The notes below the pieces were generated by a model that saw only the letters and a program-made list of their open reading frames with translations, had not been told where the DNA came from and did not search any database. From Chelonoidis abingdonii (Eukaryota; Chordata; Testudines; Testudinidae): a stretch of DNA of 64,000 nt. Below are positions 33,950 through 46,858 of this stretch, in pieces. Position 1 is the first letter of the stretch; every line of letters starts with the position of its first letter. The stretch is from contig NC_133771.1 of assembly GCF_003597395.2 (NCBI RefSeq), positions 60,789,541 through 60,853,540 on the forward strand. Direction: 5' to 3'. The position numbers were made by a program, and so were the translations under genes.

Positions 33950-35767
33950 TCCACTCATATGAGAACAGTACTCAGAGTACACTATTCTGAGACTGAGTTA
34001 CATCAAGGATTACTGCATGGTTTACAAAGGCATGCAGGTAACAAAAGAGTACATCAAAACACCAATGGCATTGTCACATTTCCCTTCCCCTCAATTAGTC
34101 TCAATGGTTTATGCAGAACTCTCTGCTACTACACGTAGAGTCCAGATTAAGGTTTATAAACCTGGATGGAATCTCCTTAAAGAGAAGATGATACAACTCT
34201 TTGATTTACTGATGAGGATTTTTATTAGGGAATGAATTTGGAAAATAAAAGAGATTTGGGAGGATAGGATATCAAATCTCAACAACATGAAAAGATTCAG
34301 ACTTTCAGATTAGGAAGAAATCAAACACAAGCAATCCAACTAAATTGTGAGGGGCTATTATGGAATGGAAGTAGGTCACATTCTGGAGGGCAAAAATAAA
34401 AAGGGATTTCGTGATTTTTATCCTAAACCCTAAATAAGTATTTGTACACATTGCAAAACCATCAAACACAATCAGTATGAGGGGCAGTCTCTGCTCCAGA
34501 GAGGCCAAGTACTGGAACAGTAAAATAAAAAAAATTACAGGCTAAAAATAACCTTTGCCTCAAATCCGACTGCATTCAAACTTGTGGGTGTTTCAAATCA
34601 GGGTCCAAGTTTTGTGGTTTGTGTCCATTTCTAATAAAAATACATCACTATTTTTGCTACAGGCATGCTGTAGAGGTATTACAAGAGCTTCAAACAAAAT
34701 AGCACTAAATTTCATTATCTACACTTAGGATCTTTCACCTGCACTGCAGACCTCTGTTGTGTGTTTCATTCTCCTTCTGGGTGCAGGTCTTCAGTTGACG
34801 TCAATGGGAATTCAGTTTGCAGAATATTCAATACAAGCCTGTACTGTGGATCAGGGAGAATTTTACTCAGAGCATTCAAAATCCCAGACACAGCTGGGGA
34901 TCGTTTCCTTTCCTAAACAAACATCACAACCTGATCTGACTCTCAGATCCTGTAAAATTCCATTTCTTCAGACATTCATCTTTAAGTAATGTATTAAAGA
35001 AAGTAGTATAAAAATGCTGGAAGTAAGTGCCCTTTGGGGAGAAAGATGAACCAGCTAGACATTTTTGTGCTATTTGGTAATCCAGCCACTCCTATTTTCA
35101 TATTTTTGGTACATCTAAAAGTGTACAACATTCTTCTTAAGCACCCAGGCCACAACAGAAACAACATGTGAAAACCTATAGTATTCTATTACTCTGTCAA
35201 CTAAAAAAATCAGGAGTTTTATTCTAACTTGCATACAGTACCTCTGTGTGTATTTCAAGCTTTTTGAGGGCAGGGGTAATGACTATTTCTATGTCTGTAT
35301 GGCATCATGCACAGGGCCTGAAAGTGATTAGGGTCTCTGGGTGTGACAAGAATAATAGATTATCAAAATAAGTAGCAGTTTTAGGCCTCAAGGCTATCTT
35401 GTAGCAATGAGTCCCACGAGTCAATTAAAACATATTTAAATATTAGAGGGGTATTTTTCTTGTTTTAATAAGAGGCCTGAATGAATCTAGATACTACCAG
35501 CCAAGGTTATCTGTGAAAGGTGGTACTTGAGCTATCTCTTCAGCCCTTTGAAAGATGGCTATTAATCATTGTTAAAGAGTTTTGTATCCTCAGTGGCCCA
35601 TTTCTTAGAGAAAGCAGGAAGTCAAACCCTATTAGTTGTGTAGGTAACTGGGGAAAACTGGTTGAAAGCAGGGGCAGTAGCCATGAATTGTGGAGCTTGT
35701 TTACAGGCAATCTCTAGATACTGCTAGTAGAGTTGTTTATAGACACCAGCGTGGTGCTGACAGGTTG
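33950..35767. other. No gene recognised
   Basis: AT-rich unique sequence; a GTTGACGTCAATGGGAATTC word near 34794 is a trace of the ancient CAATGG-type repeats. Confidence 0.4.
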
Positions 35768-35958
35768 ACCATAAGAATGGCCATATTGGGTCAGACCAAA
35801 GGTCCATCTAGCCCAGTAACCTGTCTTCTGACAGTAGCCAATGCCAGGTGCCCTAGAGGGAATGAACAGAACAAATGATCATCAAGTGATCCATCTCCTG
35901 ATGCCCATTCCCAGCTTCTGGCAAACAGAGACTAGGGATACTATCACTGCCCAATTGG
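35768..35958 (-). mobile_element. CR1 LINE tail
   Basis: CCATAAGAATGGCCATATTG, GGTCAGACCAAAGGTCCATC, AATGCCAGGTGCCCTAGAGG and CCCAGCTTCTGGCAAACAGA are the reversed 3' end of the turtle CR1 subfamily seen at 21545 and 49350. Confidence 0.8.
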
Positions 35959-38900
35959 TTTAGCCTTTGAATCTTCTGTGTTTAGTGGCAAATGAGGCAA
36001 CTAATTTTTTCCACCGGTGTCTGTCCAGAGGAAGAATTTTGACTCCATCATAAGGTGTCTCCATAATGAAAGTATCCTTTCAATTGTCCTGCAATAGGTG
36101 TGTCATCGTCCGTCACGCCTTCTCTTCCCTCCAGATGGAATCCAACTGAAGCATATCTTTGTGCTTCTGCCTCGGAATAGCCTGATGACGTGGCCAAACC
36201 ACCACAGTCATTTAGAGATGGATTGATTTCATGAGATGTAAATTCTTAACTTTTCTGTTTTTGCTATCAGCTAAGCTGAAAAAGCCTTATTAATTTAACT
36301 TTTGAAAAAAGTAAATCTAGCTATAGTAAGTAAACTTTCTTTTGCTTTAATTACATTTTCTTTCTGTTTTTAATAAATCTTGCTTTTATTAAAATGACTG
36401 TTGTCTTCATAATTTTATGCAGAGACCACGAGAACTCCCTAACTTTGAAAGGAGAGGAACTAAAGGTTAAAGAGTTTCTGGGACCTACATCCCCTTGACC
36501 TCACTATTGGTCCAGGGGTGTAGACAAAGGCTGCAATGGATGAACTTTGACTTTCAATGAGATTTAGGCTCCTAAATGATGTAGGCATTTTTGAAAAATG
36601 TACATTTAATGTATCTATAACTCTCTAATGCAGTTTAGCAACTCGAAATAAATGGAAGCCAGTATCATGTGATCAGCCAGTTTTCCATGGACTACCAGCA
36701 AGTGCTTTGCACATCATAGTTTGGAAACATCTGCTCCATGCCTTTCAATTACTTTGTATATTTCTAACTTGTCCTCTCTGATTCATCTCCTCTCTAAATG
36801 TAACAGCCTCAAACTTTTCCGTCTCTCGCATACACAGACAAATACACATGAGATCCCAGGTGCATTTTTCTGTCAAAACTTACTGGGTAAAGTCATATTT
36901 TAAAAATCGTCATAATTTTGTTTTAATGCCTGGCAAATCTGTAGATTATTGCACATAATAAGCTTTATACATTTTTATAATTTGGTAAGATACTGTATTG
37001 CAGTGGCACGTTCCATTAAGTAGACCTGTTCTAATAAGATTTACTATTACCACCTTTCCCCACTATAATGTTTAGTTAAGTGTGATAAAACAACTGACTT
37101 TTTTTTTCTTGAGCAATAACAGTGTAAAATATTGCCCTGGGAATAGAAGAGCCTTCAGCTTCAGGCATTCTATCACAATTTTAGCGACAGAGCTATATTC
37201 CTTTTACTTTAAAAACTTGTTGCTATATGTTATGAGCTTAATTTTCAAATGTGATTGCTTATGTTAGCTTTTATGGTGTGTATCTGGGCACATCAAGTCC
37301 CATTTCAAGAAGTATGTGGAATTGCGGGCTCTGATTTAGGCATCCCATGTTGAAAATTGGACTCTGCAGTACATATGGAAAAGGCTTTCCAAATGAATGG
37401 GGGACAACTGACTTCTTGTGAAGAATGAAATTCTTACACATGGTGTGTGGATTCAGACAACTAATACCTCAGCCAGGTACTCCCTAGGAATGGAGTCTTA
37501 TAGACTGTTAAAGTGGCTAATGGAAATCCAGACTCAACAGCTGCTATAGCATTTTGGTAAGTAAGTTGCAGCAAGTAATTGTAAATCATCAACAGAAGTC
37601 GCATGAACTGCAGAGGTGCAACTTCTACCCTGTTTCTGGCAGCATGTATTTCCTGCAAGTACTCAAGCAGTTGGTTTATATTTTACTTGTTTCATTTTTT
37701 GCAACCAACAGGTTTGCTTCAGTTTTCATTGAGAGAAGTATAATGACTATGTTAGTTGTGAATGTCCATCTTGTGTCACAATACTACTGTTGAAATGGCA
37801 CTTTGGGATTTAATATACCCAGCACTAGCAGAAATTCCTAGTAAAAGTTAATAAAATGAAAAATCTCCCCCTTTCTGAAAAAAGTGAAATCTTGGAAAAA
37901 TTGCACCTGAAGACTGGCATGCTTCCCATATTTGGATTTGAACAGAACCTCAGTAAGTACATCTCCTCTCCACCTATTTTGAAAGTGAGAGATGGGATTA
38001 AAAAGTAACAAAAATGTAAGATTCATAGTGAGCTCTCTCCTGAAATTATCATGGTCTGGCTGTGTGGTGGCCACTGAAAATGTGTTTCCAGCTGGGAGAA
38101 GCTTTGGATAATGCTTCTCAGTGTTCTCCCACCACTTCCCTACACAGGGCTCTGATGTTTTTCATGGACAGCGAAGGACTGAGAGTCACTCAAAGACATC
38201 TAAATAAAATATTTGGGCTGGGATTCATGGAGTTATTCATCCACCTCCAACAGATCAGTGCAACAGCTGATATTTGCTAAACCTCCAAAGGATGACATTC
38301 TATGACCCACAGCCTTTTGGGTTTCCGAATGCATTTGGGACCAATGGAAGGTCATTATTGACATTAAGCAGCTGGGCCTGTTGTTTTGAGTTTGTGGTCT
38401 GTGAGCACTAAAATAAACAGCAGCACAGCAGAGTTCTCCCAGAAAATAAATAGGATGCATATTATCCCCAGCTTTTGAACAATTAGGCAATTATACCATC
38501 GTGCTTAACATGCAGTTTGCTACTACAGTTCCATAAATTCAGACCACCAGAAGGCCTTGATCTGTGGGAACTTGGTGTTAATCCAGGAGCAGAGAAGAAT
38601 ACTATTCAACTGGTTAAGCTAACTATTCCATGATTTGGGCAAGCAGCAAATATTTCCTCAGAAGGGACAAATATGAATGACCAGTTTTTGCAAGAGCTCT
38701 TGGACCAGGGGTGTAATATGGGCTAAGCTCTACTTGGAAGATTTCAAGTGCCATGTGTTGTAACTTCAAAGACCCCTGTGTCACTGAAAATTACTTTAAA
38801 GATGGCAACATATTTAAACATGTACAAAAATGATTGACAGGAACTTTTGATTTAACATTTTCATCAAAGGCTCCCAGTCACGTCTCTGGGTAAAGGCACT

Positions 38901-39984
38901 CATTGCTGAGCCAGCAGTGCTCTGGCCTTAAGCAGGAGATATGGATCTACTGGAGCCTTGTGGGGGGCTATCTAGGGGGATAAAGCTGGTGCCAGATTTG
39001 AGTGGGTCTAAAATCTAATGATCATTATTGATCATTTACCAGAAATGTGAAAAGTTTTCAGGGCTGACCATGTATGCATTAGGGTTAACAGCACAGCTGA
39101 TGTAAATTAAAATGTTTGCTATGAAAATGTTTCAGACTTGCACTTAAATAAATTAGTACAAAAATGGGAATTACACAATGAGAGCAGAGTTGGATGTCAA
39201 AGGAGTTACTTCAGATTTGTATTCATGTAGCTGAAAGCTGATTTGGCCCTTTACTATTTCCAAACAAATGATGATAACATGTACTGCTGCATTTTACAGT
39301 CCTAGGAAAACTATTATGGCTGTCCTAAAGTGCTTTAAGCACAGTTAATGCAGAGCTGTGCCAAAAACCTGAATAACAGAACTGACCAAATTCCTTAAAG
39401 TATATGGGATCCACTATCAGACTTCACTACACAGAACTCACAGTTTTACTATGGCAGTTTTACTATGTTTTAGTGATTTTCCTAATTGACCTTGTTTATT
39501 TTCTGCTCTTTTGAGCCAGGAACCCACGCATCAGATAACAGCCATGGGGTGGAGGATTTGTAACATTTTACTGTAGAGAAGCATTTCCAAAACAGAGTCA
39601 TTTTACTAAAGTAAGAAGGAGCATTTTGTCTCTTTGAATAGAAAGAGAAAAGTTTGGAGAGAAGCAGAAAGCCTCTGAGGACTCTTCCCCTACATACATA
39701 CTATCATGTCACTTATCTCTGTGTTTGTGCTACATAGTTCTCCAAATCCTCAGCTAGTGTCAATAGAGCGATTCCAGCTTACCCCAGCTGAGGATCTGCT
39801 CCAGCTTCTTTTGTTTGGAAGTTGGATATCACCGTTAGTGCATCTTCAATTTTTTTCACCTGTTGTTAATATGGGAACACATCATGCCAAAGGTAGAAGA
39901 TATGGAAAAAATACTAGTGATGTTCTCAATATGCCTGTTCTTCCCCTGAGAAAGGGAATTATACGCACTCTTACCATTACACAG
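35959..39984. other. Repeat-poor stretch, no gene recognised
   Basis: Short frames only. A trace of an old repeat is visible at about 36545-36597 (GACTTTCAATGAGATTTAGG, CTCCTAAATGATGTAGGC). No splice-supported exon was found. Confidence 0.4.
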
Positions 39985-40014
39985 TGAGTGGGACTCCTCA
40001 CGGTGCATAAAAAG

Positions 40015-40415
40015 CTAAGCACATTTGTCTACCCTGGGAAGTTAGTGTGCAGTAAGCTAGGGTGGGAATTTAAAGTGTACTAGCTTCTCCATACCAGCTT
40101 CTTGTGTGGACACTCCTACTGTGTACTAATAGTGCCCTGGTATGATTTAGCTTACTGCATTTTGGAAGTGCACTATGGGTTCACCTACACTGCAACAGAG
40201 GACCCATGACAGGGCTGTTGCTGGCCCTGATCAGCTGACTTGGGCTGGGGCTGGGCTAAAAAATGCTGCGTACATGTTTGGACTTGGGCTGGAGCCCAGG
40301 CTCTGAAACCCTGTAATGTCCACACTGCTATTTTTAGTCTCACAGCCCAAGTCCTGCAAACCTGAGCCAATTGACCCAGGCTCTGAGACTCTACGCCACA
40401 GGTAGATGGACCCTA
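40015..40415. mobile_element. Two adjoining MITE-like elements
   Basis: The first part (to about 40172) has AAGCTAAGCACATTTGTCTACC and a GTGCAGTAAGCTAG / TAGCTTACTGCA inverted pair. The second (40172-40415) starts CACCTACACTGCAACAGAGG and has TTGGGCTGGAGCCCAGGCTC in its middle, closing near CAGGTAGATGGACCCTAA. Both fit turtle Harbinger-type MITE families from memory. Edges and duplications are not resolved. Confidence 0.5.
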
Positions 40416-40425
40416 AGGCATTTTT

Positions 40426-41757
40426 AATGCTTGTCTACATGGTCTATTGATCTGCACCAGAGGGGTATAAATTCTAGTGCACACTAGCATGTTATGCACT
40501 AATTAGCCTGTGTGGACCCTGCTGGCATGCACTAAAAGTTCCCTAGTGCATACCAGAAGGTTCCACATGGGCTAGTTAGTGTGTGACTGTCACCAGGCTT
40601 CCCTAGGTCACAACTGAGAATACCAAATTCAGGACAAACTGCTGAGAAATAGGGCAGAGACACCCCAAGACTAGCAGTTATTCTCCCTTAAGATATACCA
40701 AACCAGCAACAAAACTAAACTTCTGTTTCACCACACTGGCTGACAAGACATCAAAAGAACAGTTTCCTTAGGTATCACCACCAAAAACACTAGACTTAGA
40801 GATTAATGGTTCTTTAAAACCAATTTCATCAAATAAAAGGTTCTTCTGATCCCAAAGGACCAACCACATACCCAGGTCAATATACAGCACAAATCTTACC
40901 CAATAATCACACACAGTTGCCAATCCTTTAGTATCTAAAATCTAAAGGTTTTTTTATAAAAAGAAAGAAAGAAAGGTGAGAGTTAAAATTGTTTAAAGGA
41001 ATCAAATACAATGAACATTCAGAGTTCTTGGTTCAGGCTTATAGCAGTGATGGAATAAACTGCTGGCTTAAGTCAAGTCTCTGGTTGCTTCCAAATCATT
41101 GGAAGGTCCTCAGTCCCTTGGTTAGAATGCTCCCATTAGTATAAATCCATAGTCCAGAAGTTTGAGCAGAAAGGGGCTTGATTAGGAAAGAGGCAAAATG
41201 GAGGTGTTTCCAGCTCTTTCTATAGCTTCTGCCATGTGGAGGGAAATCCATTGTTTCAAATAAAGCCCTCAGCACAGCTAGTGGAAAATTACAAGATGGC
41301 GTTTGGAGTCACATGAACAAGTTACATGTCCATGCATGTCTTAACTTAGCCATAGCAGGAAATTCCATTCAGAGTAGATACGCATCTTCCATTGTGAGTT
41401 AAGTTCTTTTAATGGGCCGGTCTATTTGAATAGTTTCTTCACAATGTGCTGGCTTATCACCTTGTTGGTGCTACCCAGAAGCAAATGCCTTAGAAATACA
41501 GGCACATAGTTAATACTCCTAACGTCATCTACAAAAATTATACATGCATACAAATAGCATAATCATATTCAGCAAATCATAACCTTTGCATAGACATCTT
41601 CATGCTGCATTTTGTACAAGATTAGTTGCAATTATATAACAGTGGTGGCAACAATGCTCTACATGGTCATAGTTTAATCTGTTAACATCACAGCGACACG
41701 CTAGTGTGCACTAGAATTTACACTTCTTATGTGGATTAATGCACCATGTAGACAAGC
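40426..41757. mobile_element. MITE interrupted by an LTR
   Basis: The left end TGCTTGTCTACATGGTCT and the right end GCACCATGTAGACAAGC form inverted ends. Inner words are also inverted: ATAAATTCTAGTGCACACTA on the left, CTAGTGTGCACTAGAATTTA on the right. The halves are separated by the LTR at 40582-41692; without it the element is about 220 bp. Confidence 0.6.
40582..41692 (-). mobile_element. Solo LTR of an endogenous retrovirus-like element
   Basis: Begins TGTGACTGTCACC and ends GTTAACATCACA, so TGTGA...TCACA inverted ends. It sits cleanly inside a MITE whose two halves flank it. AATAAA-type signals appear on the minus strand, with a purine-rich run AAAAAGAAAGAAAGAAAGG near 40959 on the plus strand. 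Sense is taken as minus from these signals and from memory of the turtle family. There is no internal region, hence a solo LTR. A target duplication is not convincing. Confidence 0.65.
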
Positions 41758-42115
41758 TCTTGGTACACAGAAAAGTAGCCACACAGGGAGTTAGTGTGGA
41801 GTAGCTAGTATGCAGGGACAGCTCTATGTATTTTGCTACTCCAAGCACGGCAGTCAGGCGGCTTTCAGCAGCATGCCTGTGGGACGTCCGCTGGTCCCGC
41901 ACCTTCGGTGTACCCAATGCCTAATTGCCACTGAAACTGCAGGACCAGTGGACCTCCCACAGGCATGCCGCCAAGGGCAGCCTGACTGTTGCCCTCACAG
42001 CAACTGGCACGTTGCCTCCCGTGGCTTGCTGTGCTGGAGCCTGGAGCCACCCCTGCTAGTATGCACCAGCTACTGAGAGCTTTTTCTCATGTAAACCAGC
42101 CCTAACTCTTTGCAG
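41758..42115. mobile_element. Further MITE fragment split by a hAT element
   Basis: Sequence on both sides of 41813-42055 continues as one piece (GGAGTAGCTAGTATG and CACCAGCTACTGAGAGC, closing CATGTAAACCAGCCCTAAC). This matches the end of a MITE of the same general type as 40426-41757. Confidence 0.4.
41813..42055. mobile_element. hAT-type non-autonomous element (243 bp)
   Basis: A perfect 8-base duplication CTAGTATG lies at 41805-41812 and 42056-42063. Ends are CAGGGACAGCTC and, inverted, CAGGGGTGGCTC. The interior has an inverted pair GCGGCTTTCAGCAGCATGCC / GGCATGCCGCCAAGG. It is non-coding; the frames on both strands here are by-products. Confidence 0.8.
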
Positions 42116-43123
42116 GATAGAGCCTAAATGAAGTATCTTTTCAAGCAAATCCCTGGGAGAGATAAGTATTTGAATTTTCACTGCTTATGATCACAGCTGT
42201 ATGTCAGCTTACACATTTTTGCATGTAACATTTTCTGAGTAGTATTCTCTGTTTTTTACTTTTTGTAGTTGCATCTCTAATTTAGAACTATAAAAGTTCG
42301 TTAGAGGCAGTGTTTTAAATGTTACATTAGTGATATGATGTCCAAAACCAAATTGTGTTTTAAAAGCTGAGACTAAATAAAAGCTTAACTTAGGGGGGCT
42401 CCAGGTTACAGATTTTCTTTTAGCCAACTTTTAATATGAGTTGCATAAAGCACTTAAACATAAAGTGTTTTCCCCCTTAACCTGCGGTATCTAGTCTTAA
42501 CCAAGTAAGAAGAGCATTTCTAATAAAGGCAGCACGATTCTCTAATTAGACAAAAGGGAAATGAAGGTCAAATACAGATTCAAAAAGAACAGAGCCCAAT
42601 TCCCTGACACCTTGTGAGTAGAGAGGATCTGGTGTGTGCAAAGGGAGAAAATATAGTGAAAATGCCCCCATTTTTTACATAGCTTCAGTTCTGTTACTGT
42701 GTAACTGTTGTGGAAAGGGAGCTGTGTTGAAGGAGAACATACTGGCCGCCTGTCTTTGTCCCCCTGCTAGTGGTTGGTCCATGTAAGAGGTTTAGGAGTC
42801 CAATACTATCTCCAAACTAACAAACATGGTCCTTTAAGTCAAGCAGTAGAGGGTTGTTATTTTAGATCAAGGGGTTCCCAGAACCTGACAGATGACACAG
42901 AGGTTTATAGCAGTATCACAACCCCAGGCTTTAGTATTGAATCTGGGTGTTTTAGTAAAAAATGGGCAAGGTCACAGCTGCATTGTGGCTAAGTGGAGCT
43001 TCTACTAGGGAGTAACTTTATCACCTGCAGAAATCTAAATTGTGACTAGAAGCTTGATCAAAAACCCTCTGAAGCATGTAGAGGTATGTCTAATCAGGTC
43101 TGGGTTTAAGAATTTAGATATCT
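42116..43123. other. No feature recognised
   Basis: Unique sequence with 70-odd codon frames lacking motifs. Confidence 0.4.
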
Positions 43124-43203
43124 ATATGCCTAGGCCCTGATCCAAAGGCCAATGAAATCTAAGGATATACATCAATGGTCTTTGGATCAGGCCCTAGGCA
43201 CAT
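43124..43203. repeat. Ancient palindromic repeat
   Basis: GCCTAGGCCCTGATCCAAAG pairs with CTTTGGATCAGGCCCTAGGC. Arms of about 31 bases surround a centre of about 19. The GGATCAGGCCC words are typical of a widespread old foldback family in sauropsids. Confidence 0.65.
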
Positions 43204-43604
43204 AGAAGTTCAAATTAGTAGAACCAGTCAAGAATCAAACATACCTGTAGACACATTACCCTCCTGGACCCCTGTAACATTCCTGCGTACAGATTTCAAA
43301 AATATAAGGCAACTAGTGATGTGTGTAGTTATATGTTGTTTTATCATTATAATTTATCTACTGCACCTTTAAATGTCTAGAAGTCTGTTCTCTGCTGGAA
43401 GCAGCTGGCATTTTCTGTTCATTTCCGCTGCAGCATGGAACACAAAGGGAAGACTCTCGGCTTTCATTGTTGGTTTCCTTAATGTAAAATAACAATTTAG
43501 ACTCACAATCAGTATGGAAAAATAAATAGTTTCCAGCCATTCAAGCACTGGATCCTCTTATGGTTTTGTCTGCCAGATTAAAGAGCTCTCTGCTGTCAGA
43601 AAAA

Positions 43605-43800
43605 ATGTCCCCATGTCAACATATATGGACCATGATCAAGTCACCTCTTAGTCTTTTCTTGGACAGACTAAATAGATTTAGCTTCTTATGTGTCTCATTG
43701 TAAGATACGTTTTCCAGAGCTTGAATCATATTTATATCTCTTTGACAATTTATCAATGCCCCTTTTTAAAGGTGGACACCAGAAATGGCCACAGTATTCC
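43605..43800 (-). mobile_element. CR1 LINE fragment
   Basis: GATCAAGTCACCTCTTAGTC, GACAGACTAAATAGATTTAG, and GGTGGACACCAGAAATGGCC with CACAGTATTCCAG follow the order of a reversed CR1 3' region from a different subfamily than the neighbouring copy at 43807. Confidence 0.55.
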
Positions 43801-43806
43801 AGTAAA

Positions 43807-45540
43807 CATAGAATCATAGAACTGTAGGGCTGGAGGGGACCTTGAGAGTTCATTGACTCTGGCTTCCTGTGCAGAGGTGGGACCAAGTATACCTACACCA
43901 TCCCTAACAGGTGTTTCTCTAACTTGTTTTTAAAAACCTCCAACAATGGGGATTCCACAAACTCCCTTTGAAGCCTATTCAAGTGCTTAACTATCCCTAT
44001 AGTTAGAAAGCTTTTCCTAATATCCAACCTAAATCTCTTTTGCAGCTGATTAAGCTGATAGCTTCTTATCCTATTTTCAGTGGACAATGGAAAATAATAG
44101 ATCACTATCCTCTTTAAAACACCCCTTAACATATTTGAAAGCTGTTATCAGTTCCCTCCACCCTCAGTCTTCTTTTCTCAGGACTAAATCTGGCCAGTTT
44201 TTTAACTTTTTATCATTTTTATTGCTCTCCTCTAGGCTCTCTCCTATTTCTAAAGTGTGGTGGCCAAAACTGGACACAGTACTCCAGCTCAGGCCTAACT
44301 AGTGTCAAATAGAGTGAGACAATTACCTCACGTGTCTTATGTCACAGTTCAGGGCAACTGTGTCTGTATTCTCCCTCTATGGTCCAGTTAGGGCATCCAC
44401 TCTTGGGTTTCCAGCTCCCTAGACGTAGCTTTTATTGGGTGGTCTCTCTTTCCCACATGATAGGAATATTTCTGGGCTGACCTGTTCCCTGACTTCACTG
44501 TGTTATTCCTAGCGAAAGACAGCCTGCTTAAGCAGACCTGCTTCACTTCTCTCCTTGGAGATGGTACACAGTGTAATTGCTACAGTTATACATTATCATA
44601 CTTTCTAAGCAAACATATTTTATTCTTGAGGTAACAGCGAAAACCTTAAAAACAAGAAAAGAACCTACTCGTATGCTAATAAGCTTCCCAGAGATCCATC
44701 TGTACCAGACACTCTGGCAGGTGATTAGTCTATCAAATCCCACAAAGTGGTCTCTTTTGTGGTCAAAAGTTCATAACAGCTTCAGATCAAAACTATCACA
44801 TAGCCCTATGGGGCCTCAGTAGGCTAAATCCTTCCAACCCTTCCCTAAGGACTGTGGGACTCTGGAGGTCCTGTACATTTGGTGGATCAGGAGGAAGACC
44901 TGAGTTAAATAAACTCAAGTGATTTTTCCCAATGTCCTTTCTTTGTCTATTGGTCTCTAGAGAATCCAGTTTGAACTTTTGAAGAGACCGTGGGTGAATA
45001 AACAGCCAGACAAGGGGGCCCTTCCCTGAGGCAAAGCTTCAGACGGATGATAACCAGAGGAATTACGTTAGTGTCCCTCCTCGTAAAGAAGTTACATGCA
45101 ACTTCACAAGAACACTAACAATTGCATTTTGAATACATTGGGCTTCAAAGGTATTAAAATTAATTCAATAAGATTTAACTGAATTCAATAAGGCTTATGC
45201 AGGATATTGTCATATCTATCACATCTCACATATGACACTCCTGGTAATATATCCCAAAATGATATTAGCTTATTTGCAACTGCATCACATTGTTGGTTCC
45301 TATTCAGTTTGTGATCTGCTATTCCCTCAGGCTCTTTTCAGCAGTACTACTGCCTAGCCAGCTATTCCCATTTGTGCATTTGAGTTTTCCTTCTTAAGTG
45401 TAGTACTTAGCGTTGATGAAACCATTGCATTGCTAAGTACAGAGGTAAGTTCACCTCCCTACTCCTACTTGATATTCCCCTGATACATCTAAGGATCACA
45501 TTAACCCTTAGCAATAGCATCGCCCTAGGAAGTTTCATTT
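43807..45540 (-). mobile_element. CR1 LINE 3' part, split by an LTR
   Basis: Starts with the reversed tail CATAGAATCATAGAACTGTA, runs to GACAATTACCTCACGTGTCT, is broken by the LTR at 44340-45230, and resumes at TATGACACTCCTGGTAATAT through CACATTGTTGGTTCCTATTC to about 45540. The two halves join in the right order. The minus frame at 43893-44132 is a remnant of the end of CR1 ORF2 (HLNRLQREFVESPLLEVFKN matches the HWNxLPxEVVESPxLEVFK signature). Confidence 0.85.
44340..45230 (-). mobile_element. Solo LTR, family A, inside CR1
   Basis: Runs from TGTCACAGTTCAGGGCAACT to TATCACATCTCACA between two halves of one CR1 copy, which fixes both edges. It shares family words with 50267-51367: CAGTTC, GGTCCAG, GGGCATCCACTCT, CTGTGTTATT, CTATTTTATTCTTAAGG-like, GCTAATAAGCTT, AAGTTCATAACAGCTTCAG, TTATGCAGGATATTGTCA. 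Sense is assigned minus by analogy with turtle LTRs. A target duplication is not clear. Confidence 0.7.
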
Positions 45541-46246
45541 CAGTTTGAATTTTTCTGACATCTTTGGATTATGTTAAAGCTTTGTCCTCTAGTTACATGG
45601 GAATAGGGCATTTGACTTTGGAAAAAGCATTGACAGGCATGGAAGAGAAAGACCTTAAAAGTTCAGTGGCACTGTTTGCATATAGTTTGTGAAACATTCT
45701 AAGACTCTCCTGATTGGAAGATGTTCTATAAATATAAAATGTTATGACATTATTTTGAAATGGTGCTATGTCTTTTCTACTGATGGGGCATTCACACTTA
45801 TCTAAGACTGATATTCTACATGGCTTTGTGCACTGTTTACTAACATTCTGTGTATGTTTATAGGAACCTGAGATTGCCATAACCATGTCCATTGCAGGCA
45901 CTAGGCTTCTGTCAGTAGAGTGACCTTGGAAATAAAACACCACCCACTGAGACTGAATAGATCACTAGAGGAAACAGCTGCATACAAGAAATTCATGCAA
46001 ACTGAGGACACATTACAAAGATGAAGCTATTTGGAAACCTTTTCTTGACTTCTTCAAATACACTTCTTGAACAACAGAAATAAAATCCAAATATACTGTA
46101 TAAATGAAATATGATAGCTTCTTTTACACACTCACTCTCTCCAATTTACCTGCCTGCTTTCTCTTTTTAGGGAAGTGTGGACTAGCACTAAAAAAACAGC
46201 CAAAAAAAAGCTTTATTTGTAACTAGTAACCAGCATATACATATAA
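45541..46246. other. No gene recognised
   Basis: The 116-codon minus frame at 45593-45943 has no motif or splice support. Confidence 0.4.
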
Positions 46247-46480
46247 ATACATGGCACTTCTCCAATGCCTTCCTTCAAAGGATCTCCAAAATGTTTTTCA
46301 AACATTAATTTATTAAGCCTCACAACACACCTGCGTGGTAGGTAAGTTTCATTATCATCACTTCTGCAGCTGGGGAAATGGAGACACCAAGAGCCCAGGA
46401 CCTATAGGGAGAACCGTATTTATGGGAGAGCCAGGAATCTTCTTTCACTTTGACTTTAACCATGAGACTATTGTACTCCT
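46247..46480 (+). repeat. MIR-type ancient SINE
   Basis: GGCACTTCTCCAATGCCTTC, CAAACATTAATTTATTAAGC, CTCACAACACACCTGCGTGG, TAGGTAAGTTTCATTATCAT, CAGCTGGGGAAATGGAGACA follow the MIR consensus order. Confidence 0.75.
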
Positions 46481-46827
46481 CTGAAGGAAAGACAAGGATA
46501 CAATTTTAGTAGCCTGTATAATATAGTAGCTGAACATTTCAAAACACAGGCAAAAAAGTAAAATAAAAACAAAAAAATGAATAAAAGAAGCAGCCAGTGA
46601 AGAGACACTTGTCAAGGTATACACCTTAATGTAAAAAAATTGCTTTTCTGAAATCTGTTTTTGAAAGTTGCTTCCAGTGATCTTGAGCTAGGCTGAAGGC
46701 TGTACAGTAGGGATAGAATGAGATGGGATAAGAAGTGGCTAGGACAGCCAGCTAGTGAAGGGTTATATTAAATGAGGAGTTTGTTGGGCCAAGGCAACAG
46801 TAAGTGAGGAACAATATTCAGCAGTCC

Positions 46828-46858
<31 letters not shown>

